A stretch of 64,000 nucleotides of DNA from Luscinia megarhynchos (lineage: Eukaryota; Chordata; Aves; Passeriformes; Turdidae): NCBI GenBank assembly GCA_034336665.1, contig JAPFBE010000033.1, positions 2,976,001-3,040,000 on the forward strand, in the 5' to 3' direction. The notes beneath the pieces are model-generated. The model was not told the origin of the DNA and did no database searches. It saw only the letters and a program-made list of their open reading frames with translations. Below are positions 43,301-54,085 of the stretch, piece by piece. Position numbers and translations under genes: made by a program. The stretch's first letter is position 1, and each line of letters starts with the position of its first letter.

Positions 43301-43720
43301 ATGCCTTTTCTATTTTAGGTGTTCCATCGCATATAAAAACAGATAACAGCTCGGCATATGTTTCACAAAAACTGCAAGCGTTTTTTTGTGCCTGGAGTGT
43401 TGATCATTCTACTGGTATTCCCCATACCCCAACACGCCAAGCAATTATTGAACTCACTCATGGGGTTTTGAAGTGCCAGGTTCAAAAACAAAAAAGGGGA
43501 GCCACCTCAAGTGAGATTGGATAAAGCTGTTTATGTGTTAAACTTTTTGCATCCTTTACCTGACTCACAGTTGTCTCCTATATTTTATCATGTTTCTTCT
43601 TTGAATTCTAAACAGCCAAATTTTTGCAAAAATATTAAGGTATGGGTTAAGGATTTAATTACTGGAATGAGGACTGGTCCAGTGGAATTAATAATGTGAG
43701 GAAGGGGATATGCTTGTGTT
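43301..43720 (+). pseudogene. pol: Class II integrase, core to C-terminus
   Basis: GVPSHIKTDNSSAYVS (second catalytic Asp) and AIIELTHGVLK (catalytic Glu), a frame shift at about 43510, then the C-terminal VWVKDLITGMRTGPVELI. Remainder of the element whose gag is at 39551. Confidence 0.7.
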
Positions 43721-44339
43721 TTGACAGAGAATGGCCCTCGTTGGGTTTCTGCTCCCTATGTTAAGCCGTACCTGGAGTACACAGGAAGGAACAGGATGTA
43801 TGGTGCCAGAAATGAAGCAGAATGCGTGGGTGACACCAGCCACCAGGTGGATTGAAGCACGGACCCTCAAAGAACATGCTGTGAAGATGATAACTCAGGG
43901 CAAAGTAAATGGGGATATTGACTTATGCTGAAAATCCAAATTCAAATTGGTGGATGTTACCTTTAATTTAGTTCTTTGCACTCCTCTACAGAAAGGTTGG
44001 CAGCACTGAGTAATGTGTCTTGCATCATTTCCCTTTACATAGCATTTACTGCCCAAAATAGAGGAACTTATTGTATCTAGGGGAGAGGTATTGCTTTTGC
44101 ATAAGGGTGTTGAATTAGTAGCTAAAAGTCCACACCTTAAGCAACTAGGTTAGTTGCCCATCATGTTAGCAGCAGCCAAGATAGCATAGGGATCCTGGAA
44201 TTTGATTTGTCTTTCTGCCTAGGAAAATGCTGAAACTAAGCTACCATATGAAGCTACAATCCTTAAATATATGTGTAAAGGACACTGAGAATATATAAAA
44301 GAAAAAAAGGGTAAAAACTAAAATGGCATAATTCCCCCC
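43721..44339. other. Probable env remnant, unassigned
   Basis: Directly downstream of class II integrase, where env should be. Only short broken frames, with no motif that I can call. Confidence 0.3.
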
Positions 44340-44867
44340 CGCCTTTTTAGAGACTAACAAGGCTTTACCTTGTCTAGTCTCTACTTCTGCATTTAACCCC
44401 AGCACTGGTTTGCACAACAGGCTATACCCCTGCCTATCGCACAGACAACAACGAAAATTATACCTATTTAGAAGGCTTCTTTTATCCAGGCCCTGTTTGG
44501 TAACCATGAGGTGAGGGTACGGAAGATGTTGTCAAAGTTTAAGGCATTATTTCTGGAAGCCATTTCATGTAACATTTGAGTCCCTTACCAAATTTCAGTT
44601 AAATCCTTCCTAATTCTTCCACTCTGATCCACATAAGAACAACAAGTGGTATTAATAATAGCACATATATCTCCATGTGTGGTAAACAGGAAATTGACAG
44701 CTATTCTGTTCTGCATAGCCAGACAAGACAGACAGTGGACTTCTGCCTTCAAGGCCAAAATTGCATCTGCAGTATGCTGTTCAATATGTTCTATAACAGT
44801 TGAGATATTTACAATTGCCCTCCCCAGCTCAACTACTCCGAAAGAGGGAAGGAGAGCTCTGACTGGA
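44340..44867 (-). pseudogene. env: Gamma-type Env TM fragment
   Basis: The minus strand encodes HTADAILALKAEVHCL, then MQNRIAVNFLF...GDICAIINTTCC (immunosuppressive-domain-like stretch and CX6CC), then NRAWIKEAF and a hydrophobic anchor (IGIIFVVVCAIG). Stops are present. SU and the fusion peptide are missing; the fragment starts at the LTR at 44868. Confidence 0.7.
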
Positions 44868-46488
44868 TGTGGTGGTTTGTAAATATTTCCTGAAATTTTT
44901 CTCTGCCAGGACCTGGGAAGCCTCCTTTAGACCTGACAAGGACCAATCTGTGTCTGATTTTTAATATTGACACATTGTTATACCAATGAGAAAGTTTATG
45001 CGTCTTTGTGAAACACACATGTAAAGATGAAAAAACCCTAGCAAAGCTCTCTTTCCCTTCTAGCCTCAGTATAGGTAACACCAGTCGGCCCTCTCCGCGG
45101 AGCCCGCGGGCCTGGCCGGGCTCAGGAGGGGGGGCGGGCTCTGACATCAAGCCCCCAATAGAAAGGGGGACGGCAGGCTCGTACGGTTGCTAAGATCCTA
45201 GCCCCCCTCCTCACTGGCGCGGCCAGGGAGCCCGCAGCTCGGCAGAAAATCTAGCCGACATTAAAACCCTGCCCTGCCGCCCGTCTGCGAGATCCCTCCC
45301 GCCCCCCGCCCGGAGCAGATCTGGGCCGGCCGGACCAACCCCACTGCGGCGCCCACGCTGCCTGGGGGAGAGACAGCTGGGCCCTGTTCCGGCAAGGCCT
45401 CCCTGCCCTTTGCCTGCTGAGCAGGCGAAGACCATCAGCCAACAGCTGGAATTGAATGTAGCAAACGCCAGAAAACAGTCATGCAGCCAGAGCAGCCACC
45501 ACCGTTTCTCGCTGGGCCCCTGCTATCTTGGCCCAGCCCCCAGCGTGGCCTATACTCCACCCCAACTGCTCCAGCCACTACCTGGGCAAGATATTAACTC
45601 ACTGCCCAGAATGAGACTTGCAGACACTTTGTTCTCTCTCCTCAGTGAAAAGAAGAGGACCAAGATGAAGATACGCACAGAAATAGCATGAAAACACCAA
45701 GGTCAGATAAAGGGAAGAGTCTGGTTCCAGATGAGGGAAGGAGGAGAGTCATAGACTGAAATTTCTCTTTTTTTAAGCTATGGAGAAGAGACTCTTGTTT
45801 CGCTATAACACACAGAGATTATGGAGTGGATGAATGTTCTAATTGTAAATATGAACAGAGGCATTTGTGCTTAAGTAAGCAGATGTTGAAGTGGATGTGA
45901 TCCCATAAGTTTGAATAGAGAGAAGACCCCTGCTGCCCACCAGGGAAGAGAAGAAGAAAGATCTCTGTTTTCAAAGAAGAGAGTTTTTGTTTGAACTGTT
46001 ATAATCCTTAAAGTGTGCCCAATAAGTTGACATGGTTCTTGATAACTGTTGTGAGAAGACTGTTAGTCAAGGAAGGAATTTTTACACAGTAATCAGATTT
46101 CCATTCTCCCAGGCGGCTGATTCACTGTGACATCGAGGTCATGAGAAAACGGATTCTTGTAGAGAGAATCTCCATAGACTGACGAGAAGTCTCCTCTCCC
46201 TATGTAAATTAGTGAAAGACTATTTCTAAGTATGGCAAACTGACTGATTTGTTTCTGTATGTTGTCAGTGTGAAAGAAAAGAAGTTGTGGGGGGAGGAGA
46301 AGTTTTCTAGAAGTTTTATTCTGAGTTTTATTATTTTTTCTTATAGTTTCTAGTAATAAAGTTTTTCTTTGGACCCTTTAAAGTTTGAGTCTGTTTTGCC
46401 TTCCTCCTAATCCTATCTCACAGCAGGAAATGAGCAAATACTTCTAGTGGGTGCACTGGCGATTTGGCCAACGCTAAAATCCACAACA
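44868..46488 (+). repeat. Very long (1.6 kb) LTR of a Gly-primed ERV
   Basis: Bounded by TGTGGTGG (44868) and CCACAACA (46481-46488), an imperfect inverted repeat, with a tRNA-Gly primer site four bases later. It contains a GC-rich, CpG-bearing promoter-like block (about 45080-45420) and a poly(A) signal (about 46355-46361). The R/U5 half matches 41-480. Confidence 0.65.
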
Positions 46489-46492
46489 TAAT

Positions 46493-46510
46493 TGGTGCGT
46501 TGGCCAGGAA
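46493..46510 (+). promoter_or_regulatory. Primer binding site, tRNA-Gly
   Basis: TGGTGCGTTGGCCAGGAA; the tRNA-Gly complement is TGGTGCGTTGGCCGGGAA, one mismatch. Spacing from the LTR end is four bases. Confidence 0.85.
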
Positions 46511-46893
46511 ATTTCAAATTGGCAAACCAAAACCACTACACGAAACTATGGAAAAGTGTGGGATGTGCAACAAGGGGATTAATAGATCTTTTGCTCCTCC
46601 CATTTCAATTTTCAATATGATCAAATATTGTTATATTTGGATTTACAGCCCCAAGGGCACAAGCCCAATCTTTATCTATGGACAGGACTTTCCATTCCTT
46701 ATTGTCACATATCCAGTACCACCCTGTCCCAAGTGGTAGAACTAGTCTCCATTATGTCAATTCCATCTTCCTCACACTTCGTGGGCTTATTCTTTTCCCG
46801 CATCTGGTCTTATGGCAGTATGAAGAATGGCCCTTCCTGTTACATTTATGAGTACACAGGGAATTGTATAATTCTCTCAATCTATTAGGCCGC
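46511..46893 (+). other. Leader of the Gly-primed element, truncated
   Basis: No recognisable gag. Two overlapping short frames (46464-46739, 46628-46888) have no known motif. Ends at an opposite-strand LTR. Confidence 0.4.
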
Positions 46894-47465
46894 TGTCATG
46901 ATCTGCTTATACAGGAGGGAGTCGTGATGATTCGTTTGACCTCGGGATGCAAAAGACACACAGCAAGAGACTTCAGTTTACTCATAGCAATGCACTTTTA
47001 TTGGTGCTAACAACACAGTTATGCGAGGGGAGAGAGGGAGAGATAAAGAAAACAAAGTAGAGAGAGAGAGAAAGAGGGGGTGGGGAATAGCTATCAACAG
47101 ATGGGACGACGTCCTCGTGGTCTTCTGCCAATAGATGTCTCTTCCGTCCATGGGGAGATCTCAAAAGTTTATCCAGAAAGTCACTTTTTATAGTCTTTTT
47201 CCAAAGTGAGTGGCATCTGGCCAAGAGGCGGGGAGATTTATGGACTACTGTGCGAAGACCCGTTGCTCTGAGAAGCAGGAGTAAACGTACAGAACACGTT
47301 GGCTTACTAGTGCCTGCTCGAAAGCAGTGTACCGTGACAGCACAGCAAGCACACCTGCAAACAATTACTTGGCAAGCATCCACTTCGACCATGCCAGAAC
47401 TCCTGTCTAAAGCGAGTGGGGTCCCCGGGGTCTTAGTCTTTGTTCTTGTGATGGTTGTGAGGTAA
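46894..47465 (-). repeat. LTR related to the Ser-type provirus LTRs (minus)
   Basis: Shares the TGCAAAAGACACACA block, poly(A) area, GA-rich microsatellite (47038-47085) and CAATAGATGTC segment with 3663-4284. More diverged. The right end is not sharp; no target duplication found. Confidence 0.6.
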
Positions 47466-47760
47466 ATGAGGGAAACTTCGCACCGCTCAGGGGTATAGGA
47501 GGCAGAAGGGTATTATCAGTTCGTTCCCACGTTTCCGTATGGTTCATTTCCATTATAATGCAAATCAGTGGCCAGTTACTATTCCCATCTAGAGGTGGTG
47601 CTTGGGTACAAATGCGGCAATTATTCTTATTAAGAGCTTTGCATACCTTTTGGACTAAGGTCCCATGCAAATCATGGGGCCAACTCTGAGTTCTGGTTAC
47701 CAATTAGGCTGAGAGCAGACAGGCAAAGAACAGTTTAAATCACATCATCCCGATTTGTAT
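47466..47760 (-). pseudogene. env: Env SU N-terminal fragment
   Basis: The minus-strand frame (47407-47703) carries KNNCRICTQAPPL and NSNWPL, which look like the start of a gamma-type SU following its signal region. Cut off by the LTR to its left. Confidence 0.5.
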
Positions 47761-48063
47761 CAGTCTGTTTTCCTGATGCTTTCAGGAACAGAAGCCTTCT
47801 TAACTCTGGACTAGTGGATCCATGGTCCCTTGCCAGCAACTTTGACTGCAAGTAGGTATGGTCAGCAAAACTCGAAATGGTCCTTTCCACTTAGCTTGCA
47901 AGGGGTCACTATTCCACCATTTAACATAGACCCAGTCTCCAGACTGGAAGAGATGCCAGGTGTGTCCAGTTGTACCCGTCTAGATAACATGATGAATCTC
48001 TGGAGCTTCTGCAAAGTGGAACTTAAAGCCATTAAGTACTTCTGTAAATAAATTCTACCCTTC
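47761..48063 (-). pseudogene. pol: Gamma-type integrase C-terminus
   Basis: The minus strand reads FQSGDWVYVKWW and KWKGPFRVLLTIPT, the SH3-like and GPF segment of gamma integrases, then leads into env. Truncated on the right by an avian-type LTR. Confidence 0.6.
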
Positions 48064-48895
48064 TGTATTGGTTTGGCACGGCCTGGTTTTTGGCAGCAGA
48101 GGGGCCAAAAAATGCCTTCTATGGGAAGCTTCTGGAAGCTTCTACCATTTCCAGTAAAAACAATCTCTGCTGGCTTTGAAGATGACATGCTGCTGGCCAA
48201 AACTGGGCAAATGAGAGAGGTTGGTAACGCCTCCGTGAGGACATATTTAGGAAAAAAATCAAAATAAAGTCACGGGATTTTGCTTCTAGTTAGAGAAGAG
48301 AAGGAGCTAAGAATATGTGAGGGAAAACAATATGGAGACACCAAGGTCAGCGGAGAAGGAGGGAGAGGTGGTGCTTCAGGAGCTGGAGATGAAATGCCTC
48401 TGCAGGCCATGGTGAAGACCGTTGTGAAGCAGGCTGTCTCTCTGCAGCCCATGGGTCCACAGGGGATGCAAAGATCAACCCACAGCCTGTGGGGGAGATG
48501 CCCATGCCGGAGAAAGTGGATGCTTGGAGGTGACTGTGATCCAGTGGAAGATCCAGTGGAGAGAGGGGGCCCTTGATTCCAGGCTGGAAGCAGTCTGTCC
48601 TTGGAGGACTGCACCCCATGGAGAGACCCACATCACAGCACTTTGGGGAGGACTGTCTGCCTGTGGGGGGAATTCACACAGCTGTAGGTGTGGTATGGCT
48701 GCTGCTTGTGACAGTGGACACACGGTAGAGAGGTTCACGAGAAGTTCCTCCAGTGGGAGGGACCCCATGGTCTCCCAGGGGGAGGACTCCTCTCCCAGAA
48801 AAGCAGAAGAAAATTTCAGTGATGAAATGACCAAAATACCCAGGCCCTGTCTCCCTGAACTGTCGGTTGGAAGGAGGGAGGGGCTGGGGGAAAAG
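48064..48895 (+). repeat. Avian-type LTR (TGTATTGGTTTGGCA... family), 3' end truncated
   Basis: Begins TGTATTGGTTTGGCACGGCC, then GGGAAGCTTCTGGAAGCTTC, ACACCAAGGTCAGCGGAGAAGGAGG and repeated CCATGGAGAGACCCAC-type units. From memory this matches a very common bird LTR, and it is the main reason I call the host a bird. Cut by the provirus at 48901. No gene; the open frames in it are by-products. Confidence 0.65.
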
Positions 48896-48900
48896 GTGTT
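48896..48900. repeat. Target duplication GTGTT (left)
   Basis: Matches 55520-55524 at the other end of the ERVL-like provirus. Five bases is usual for ERVL. Confidence 0.8.
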
Positions 48901-49553
48901 TGTTGGGGGTTGAGTGTTTTTCTATTACTGTGTCAATTTAAAGAATTTTTCCCATTATCATGCCAATGGAGCTTGCCGGGTCACACCCAGGATCTTTGAC
49001 GACTCTAGACAAAGGGGTAAGTGGGAGCTGGGATTCCGGACGGGCTACTCATGTTTCCAGAGGGATCACTCGTGTTTCCGGCGAGCTCGGAGGAGTACCC
49101 CCCATCTCCAGTGACGTGGCCGAACGCAGGAGAGCCAGATGGTCTGCGATCACTTCCCCTGCATCTCTCCCGTTCCAGCCTTCTACCTCTGAGGACACAG
49201 CTAATCACCCGGACACAAACGGTGAGCGAGGAGCTGCCTTCTCCAGCCCGCTCCCACCTGATACCAGCGTGGCAGCTGCTGCCCCCTCCCGCCTCCGCTC
49301 CCGCCATCTTCTCTGCAGCTGTCAGGCTTTGATCGTCTGGAGCACCGGGACCGAGTGCAGAGAGAGTGTGCCTGCAGCTAAAGAAAGGACTGGAACCGAG
49401 TTACCTGTTCTGTCTTGTTGGTAATTTTAAAAACTGCTGTTGTTTCTGCTTGTATGGTTAGATATATTAGTAAAGGAGCTGTTATTCCTACCCCCTTATC
49501 TCTGCCTCAGAGTCCTTGATTGAAACATTTATAATACTTGTCCAACAAGAACA
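48901..49553 (+). repeat. 5' LTR of the ERVL-like provirus
   Basis: TGTTGGGGGTTGAG...CAAGAACA. Compared with the 3' LTR it lacks about 65 bases in U5 after TTATAATACTTGTC, close to the primer site. Otherwise closely similar. Confidence 0.8.
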
Positions 49554-49558
49554 GATTT

Positions 49559-49577
49559 TGGCGCCCAAACGTGGGGC
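49559..49577 (+). promoter_or_regulatory. Primer binding site, tRNA-Lys(1,2)-like
   Basis: TGGCGCCCAAACGTGGGGC; the Lys(1,2) site is TGGCGCCCAACGTGGGGC (as in many betaretroviruses), so one extra A. Unexpected next to an ERVL-type pol, whose human namesake uses Leu. Confidence 0.8.
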
Positions 49578-49703
49578 AGAGGGCATTGAGTGAAGAGTTA
49601 AGACAGGAGTAACAGTTCTATTAAGTGTCAACATGTTGTCCGGTTTAATCTGGTTTAGGCTTCATGTCACAGATATATATCTCTCCCATTTGCAAGCCCT
49701 TAT

Positions 49704-50216
49704 TTGAATATGGGTCCCCTCACCAAAGTTACTGCAGCTATTATCCGATACGTTTGGTGGATTGATTATGTCAGGAATCCATGTTTTTTTAATTTTTTCT
49801 GGGAAGTGGCCACATGGATCCAGAGCTATCGTACTCTAACTGCGTGTTTCTGGGGTTATTTCAATAATGGTACTTACTGTGAGGTAATGAATGCAAGGGA
49901 AAGTTTCTCCCAACTCATCACCCAGTTTTTTGAGGCTACCCCACCAGTTTTCAAGGATTTCAGATCTGCTTTAATTGCTAGTCTTATTATACAGTGGCTG
50001 ATGTTGCTGATAGGCCTGTTCTACTTAGCATTCAGCAACAAGCGAATATTGGCTTGGATAACAACCCTGCTACCTACCCCAGGAAATAGAGGTGCTGCCT
50101 CAGAGCCTGCCCCTGCCCCAGGGACTAGGGATGTTGCCCCAGAACCTTCCCCTGCCCGAGGGACTAGGGATGTTGCCCCAGAGACTAACGCTGTCCACAG
50201 CCCACTGCAGAAATGA
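49704..50216 (+). CDS. 170-aa ORF with a membrane segment, upstream of gag
   Basis: I do not recognise the family. Residues 1-90 are aromatic-rich (YVWWIDYV, FFWEVATWI, FWGYFNNGTYCEV) with one NGT sequon. Residues about 93-115 (ALIASLIIQWLMLLIGLFYLAF) form a clear membrane span. The tail is Pro/Ala-rich with two and a half copies of a 13-residue unit (PxPAxGTRDVAPE). It lies where a gag N-terminus would be, but in a different frame from the gag frame at 50273, so it is either a separate small protein or the gag N-terminus shifted by an indel. No homologue is visible in the sister fragments here. Confidence 0.5.
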   Translation: MNMGPLTKVTAAIIRYVWWIDYVRNPCFFNFFWEVATWIQSYRTLTACFWGYFNNGTYCEVMNARESFSQLITQFFEATPPVFKDFRSALIASLIIQWLMLLIGLFYLAFSNKRILAWITTLLPTPGNRGAASEPAPAPGTRDVAPEPSPARGTRDVAPETNAVHSPLQK

Positions 50217-50285
50217 ACCACCCAGAGTGGGTGGGGCTCTGCTGAGGGAGATGTGGGGCTCTGCTGAGGGAGATGTGGGACATGG
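50092..50285 (+). repeat. Two short tandem repeats
   Basis: A 39-bp unit encoding PxPAxGTRDVAPE, about 2.3 copies (50100-50190), and a 23-bp unit GTGGGGCTCTGCTGAGGGAGAT, two copies (about 50231-50277). The second may be the cause of the frame change between the upstream ORF and gag. Confidence 0.7.
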
Positions 50286-51436
50286 GCCAGATGTTGAAGG
50301 AAAACTTTTCACCAGCTGGTGAGAAACCCTCCCCCTGCCCTAAAGAGGGAGAGTCGGATGGTGCTGCAGTGGAACCTGTAGATTTTACATCTGTTCAGGT
50401 TCCAGTTGAACCACAGGTGCAGCCACAGCCAGCAGCAGTTGCCTCTGTGGAAACTAGAAAATCTAAGATTAAAACAAGACCCCTAGATAATGGGGACCAG
50501 CAAGGACGGTCTTCACAACCAGCAAGGGAGCCAGAGGTTGAGATCATCACCGAGTCCCTCTCATATGATAGTCTCCGTAACCTGCGTAAAGACATTGCAC
50601 GGCAGGGCCATGAGCCTTTTACAACTTGGTTACTGCGGGTCTGAGACCTTACGGGAACAGGTGTGCAACTGGATGGAACTGAGGCCAGGAATTTGGGATC
50701 CTTGGCCCAGGACTCAGGTGTGGACCAGATATTCGTAAGGGAGCAAGGCCTCCTTTCCCTCTGGGACTGGCTTTTAATGAGTGTGAGAGAGAGGTTTGTC
50801 CACAAAGACAGAATGCAGGAGCACCACCTTAGAATGCGCTGGAAGACTCTTGAGGAAGGGATCCAGCAGCTGAGAGAAGTGGCAGTATTAGAGGTACTCT
50901 TTGGGAGGGATGGACAGCATGACAATGACCCTGACAAGGTCAGGTGCACAGGGCAGATGCTGTGGAATTTGGAAACCCTGGGGCCATCTCAATATACCAC
51001 CTTCATTGCAATGATCAATGCTGATAACCACCAAGAGACAGTGGGTTCTGTTGCAAACAAACTCAGAAATTTTGAGAGTATGATGAATGGCCCAATGCAG
51101 GCCAATGTCTCTTCTGTGGTCAGGGACCTTCAAGAGATCCAAGAGAGGATGAGGGATATGAGGGAGGAGATGAGGGAGGAGATAAGGGAGGAAATAAGGA
51201 AGATCAGTGCAGCACCAGTAAGAGTCACAGGCCCCAAATCTAGAAACCAACGCCCCGCAGCTAGGGAGAGAGGGTACACCCCACGAGCTGACTTGTGGTT
51301 CTTCCTGCGAGACCATGGGGAAGACATGGGCAAATGGGATGGGAAAGCCACTTCTGTCCTGGCAGCACGGATGCGTCAACTCAGGGAGGGAAATGCTAAC
51401 CGAGGCAAAAATGAAGGTAGTCTCAACCTCCCATAA
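50273..51436 (+). pseudogene. gag: ERVL-like gag
   Basis: Frame 50273-50644 ends in a TGA at 50642-50644, after which the same frame continues at 50645-51436: a single nonsense change. Proline/glutamine-rich N-part, EVEIITESL...LRKD segment, then helix-rich sequence with WKTLEEGIQQLREV. A coiled-coil-like MREEMREEIREEIRK run lies at about 51150-51200. The tail RADLWFFLRDHGEDMGKWDGK is conserved in the 20484 copy. No zinc knuckle, typical for this class. Confidence 0.7.
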
Positions 51437-52030
51437 CCAAGGTTCAGGGTATTACAGAAGGGAGGATGATCTGCCAGATACCCTGGAAGGAACCTCCACT
51501 ATGTATGCCCAGGAAAGAAATAATAACCAGGGCTAGAGGGGCCCTGCCTCTAGCCAGGAATAGGCATGGGATGACAGGATCTACTGGATAGTGTGGGTGC
51601 GATGGCCTGGAACATCAAAGCCACAGAAACATAAAGTGCTAGTTGATACTGGTTCACAATGCACCCTGATACCATCAGAACATGTGGGGAAGATACCTGT
51701 TTCCATTGTTGGGGTGACGGGGGATCACAGGAATTCATTTTGCTGGAAGCTGAGATTAACCTGACAGTGAAGGGGTGGCAGAAACATCCTATTTTAACTG
51801 GCCCAGGAGCACCGTGCATTCTACGCATAGACTTTCTCAGGAACGGCTACTACGAAGACCCAAAAGGATTCAGGTGGCTTTTGGAATAGCTGCTGTAGTG
51901 GCAGAAGGCATTAAGCAGTTGAACACCTTGCCTGGACTATCAGAAAACCCATCTGCAATAGGACTCCTGAAAGTGACACAGCAACAGGTGCCAAATGCCA
52001 CCTTGAACAGTGCACCGCTGGCAGTACCGG
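51437..52030 (+). pseudogene. pro: ERVL-like protease region
   Basis: VLVDTGSQCTLIPSEH at about 51630-51680 has an intact DTG. After a frame change the C-terminal part is GAPCILRIDFLRNGYY. Stops around 51535 and 51890. The sister copy has NTG instead. Confidence 0.65.
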
Positions 52031-52462
52031 ACTAATTGAGATGCGGTGATCCCCATCCACAAGATGATCCGTGAGCTGGAGAGCCAAGGGGTGGTGAGCA
52101 AAACCCACTCACCCTTCAACAGCCCCATCTGGCCTGTGCGCAAATCTGATGGAGAATGGAGATTGACTGTGGACTATCGTGCCTTGAATTAAGTGACTCC
52201 ACTGCTGAGCGCTGCTGATCCAGACATGCTGGAACCCCAGTACGAGCTGGAGTCCAAGGCAGCAAGGTGGTATGTCACCATTGACATTGCCAATGCATTT
52301 TTCTCCATTCCTCTGGCAGCAGAGTGCAGGCCTCAGTTTGCTTTCACCTGGAGGGGCATGAAGTACACCTAGAACCGACTGCCCCAGGGGTGGAAACACA
52401 GCCCCACCATCTGCCATGGACTGGTCCAGGCTGCATTGTAAAAGGGTGAGGTTCCAGAACAT
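52031..52462 (+). pseudogene. pol: ERVL-like reverse transcriptase, N-terminal half with stops
   Basis: SPFNSPIWPVRKSDGEWRLTVDY at 52110-52180, IDIANAFFSIPL and RLPQGWKHSPT. In-frame stops at about 52190, 52371 and 52440. Confidence 0.7.
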
Positions 52463-54085
52463 TTGCAGTACATCGCTGACATCATTGTGTGGGGGAACAT
52501 GGCAATAGAGGTATTTGAGAAAGGAGATAAGATCGTCAAGATTTTGCTGGGAGCCAGCTTCGCCATGAAAAAGAGCAAAGTCAAAGGACCTGCCCGAGAG
52601 ATCCAGTTCCTGGGAGTGAAGTGGCAAGATGGATGGCCCCAGGTCCCCACTGAGGTCATCAATAAGATCACTGCAATGTCTCCACCAACAAGCAAGAAGG
52701 AAACACAAGCTTTCCTAGGTGCCATAGGCTTTTGGAGAATGCACATCCCTGAGTACAGCCAGATTGTGAGCCCTCTCTACCTGGTCACCCGCAAGAAGAA
52801 CGATTTCCACTGGGGCCCTGAACAACAGCAAGCCTTTGCCCAGATCAAAGAGGAGATTGCTCATGCAGTAGCCCTTGGCCCAGTCAGGACAGGACCAGAG
52901 GTAAAGAATGTGCTCTACTCTGCAGCTGGGAACCATGGTCTGTCCTGGAGCCTTTGGCAGAAGGTGCCTAGTGAGACCAGAGGCCGACCCCTGGGATTCT
53001 GGAGCAGGAGTTACAAAGGGTCTGAAGCCAATTACACTCCCACAGAGAAGGAAATCCTGGCTGCCTATGAAGGAGTTCAAGCTGCCTCAGATGTGATTGG
53101 CACAGAAGCACAGCTTCTCCTGGCACCCCGACTTCCAGTGCTGGGGTGGATGTTCAAAGGAAAGGTTCCCTCTACCCACCATGCCACCGATGCCACATGG
53201 AGCAAGTGGATTGCCCTCATCACGCAGTGCGCCCATATTGGCAACCCAAATCGCCCTGGGATTCTGGAGATAATTACAAATTGGCCAGAAGGTGAAGATT
53301 TTGGTCTCGCTGATGAAGAGGAGCAGAAGCAAGTGGCCCGGGGTGAAGAAGCCCCACCGTACAACCAACTGCCAGGAGATGAAAAATGCTACGCCCTTTA
53401 CACAGACGGTTCCTGTCGCATCGTGGGGATGAACCGGAAGTGGAAAGCAGCCATATGGAGCCCCACACAACAGGTTGCACAAGCTACCGAAGGAGAAGGT
53501 GGATCAAGTCAGCTTGCTGAGCTCAAAGCTGTTCAGCTGGCCTTGGACATTGCTGAGAGAGAGAAATGGCCAAAGCTCTACCTTTACACTGATTCCTGGA
53601 TGGTAGCCAATGCTCTGTGGGGGTGGCTGGAGAGGTGGAAAAAATCTAATTTGCATTGTAAGGGAAAACCAATCTGGGCTGCTGATGAGTGGAAAGACAT
53701 TGCCACTCGGGTAGAGAAGCTACCCATGAAAGTCTGTCATGTGGATGCCCATGTTCCCAAGAGTCGGGCTAACGAAGAACACTGGCATAATGATCAGGTA
53801 GATCAGGCTGCACAGATAGAGGTCTCAAAGATAGACATAGATTGGGAACACAATGGAGAATTGTTCCTATCTCGATGGGCCCACGATGCCTCAGGTCATC
53901 AGGGCAGAGACGCCTCCTATAAGTGGAGACAAGACCGAGGGGTGGATCTAACCATGGACAGCATCTCTCAGATTATCCATGACTGTGACACGTGTGCCGC
54001 CATCAAGCAGGTCAAGTGGGTGAAGCCCCTCTTGTATGGGGGGACAGTGGTTCAAGTAAAAGTATGGAGAGGCCTGGCAGATTGA
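52463..54085 (+). pseudogene. pol: ERVL-like RT (C-half), RNase H and integrase N-domain, 540 open codons
   Basis: Starts just at the polymerase box, which reads YIAD in place of YIDD, so the first catalytic Asp is Ala. The thumb/connection has IGFWRMHIPEYSQIVSPLY and LGFWSRSYKGSEANYTPTEKE, characteristic of ERVL. RNase H: YALYTDGSC, AELKAVQLAL and YTDSWMVANAL. Integrase zinc domain: HDASGHQG and CDTC. The frame is lost near 54050. Confidence 0.8.

Noticed and set aside
48280..48913. Frames of 90-129 codons with Cys and Trp content
   Set aside because: Lie in an avian-type LTR built of repeated CCATGGAGAG-type units; not coding.
49559..49577. Possible tRNA gene fragments at primer sites
   Set aside because: Only 18-base complements of tRNA 3' ends next to LTRs; no cloverleaf in the flanks.
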